Positions 4,978-5,077 of a DNA stretch of 5,077 nucleotides are shown in pieces. The position numbers and the translations under genes were made by a program. The stretch comes from Lachnospiraceae bacterium. Its GTDB lineage: Bacteria > Bacillota_A > Clostridia > Lachnospirales > Lachnospiraceae. The notes beneath the pieces are model-generated. The model saw only the letters and a list, made by a program, of their open reading frames with translations, did not search any database and had not been told where the DNA came from. The stretch is taken from contig SFGN01000140.1 in the NCBI GenBank assembly GCA_004556565.1, positions 1-5,077 of the forward strand, given 5' to 3'. Position 1 is the first letter of the stretch. Every line of letters starts with the position of its first letter.

Positions 4978-5077
4978 ACAATACTTCGGTAAAAATATAC
5001 CGTACTAAAAAGTTAAACAATGGAAGCCGGGTGACCGGTTCCGCTATATAAAAGTTCATTGAAATACTGTCAATAAC
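4978..5077 (+). ncRNA. structured leader or small RNA, incomplete at right edge
   Basis: After the predicted start come two stem-loops. The first is CGGTA (4987-4991) with TACCG (4998-5002). The second is stronger: GGAA-G-CCGG (5022-5030) pairs with CCGGTTCC (5035-5042), one bulged G, closed by GTGA (5031-5034), a GNRA tetraloop (GUGA in RNA). GNRA loops on GC stems are typical of selected RNA structure. A four-codon ORF (ATG 5020, peptide MEAG, stop TGA 5032-5034) runs up the left arm and ends in the loop, so ribosomes would disrupt the hairpin. This could be a leader-peptide attenuator, as known for some Bacteroides resistance genes, or the start of a non-coding RNA. No longer ORF begins before the window ends, so the downstream product is unknown. 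Confidence 0.45.

Noticed and set aside
1..5077. CRISPR array, tRNA, rRNA or insertion sequence
   Set aside because: No regularly spaced repeats, no cloverleaf or rRNA-like sequence, and no transposase or terminal inverted repeats were seen.

Overview
This window looks like accessory DNA of a Bacteroidales bacterium (Bacteroides, Prevotella or Muribaculaceae type). The main evidence is the promoters. Several genes are preceded by the -7 box TAnnTTTG, in the best cases with TTTG or TTG 19-21 bases upstream, and Shine-Dalgarno sequences are absent or weak. The gene content (phage defence, an excisionase-like HTH protein, decayed sequence) suggests a mobile element or defence-island segment rather than core chromosome. 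No ribosomal, tRNA or housekeeping gene is visible.

Layout: 1-256 is mostly non-coding. It may hold the last codons of an upstream gene, and then carries a dense control region: a 12-bp inverted repeat, a Bacteroidetes promoter, and a perfect 23-bp palindrome over the predicted transcription start. 257-1949 encodes an overlapping RloA/RloB (AbiLi/AbiLii-type) pair, an AAA ATPase followed by a TOPRIM-like RloB protein. The RloB protein stops early, so the pair may be damaged. 2010-2755 is a gene with its own promoter for a 236-residue protein. I do not firmly recognise it, but it weakly resembles bacterial proteins described as 3-methyladenine-DNA-glycosylase-like.

On the minus strand, 3856-2764 is a two-gene operon with a textbook promoter: a 75-residue acidic protein of unknown function, translationally coupled to a short agmatine-deiminase/peptidylarginine-deiminase-family enzyme with its catalytic residues visible. 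This operon converges tail-to-tail with the 236-residue gene and is divergent from 4076-4441, a MerR/excisionase-like (HTH_17) DNA-binding protein of the kind found in Bacteroidales integrative elements.

4442-4850 has no intact gene and looks like decayed coding sequence. 4894-5077 holds helically phased direct repeats, a strong promoter and a structured leader (a GNRA-capped hairpin with a four-codon upstream ORF). The leader belongs to a gene or RNA whose body lies beyond the window.

The genes appear to be independent cassettes, most with their own promoter, gathered in a mobile region. The best candidates for something undescribed are the small-protein/deiminase operon, the 236-residue gene beside RloA/RloB, and the structured leader at the right edge.
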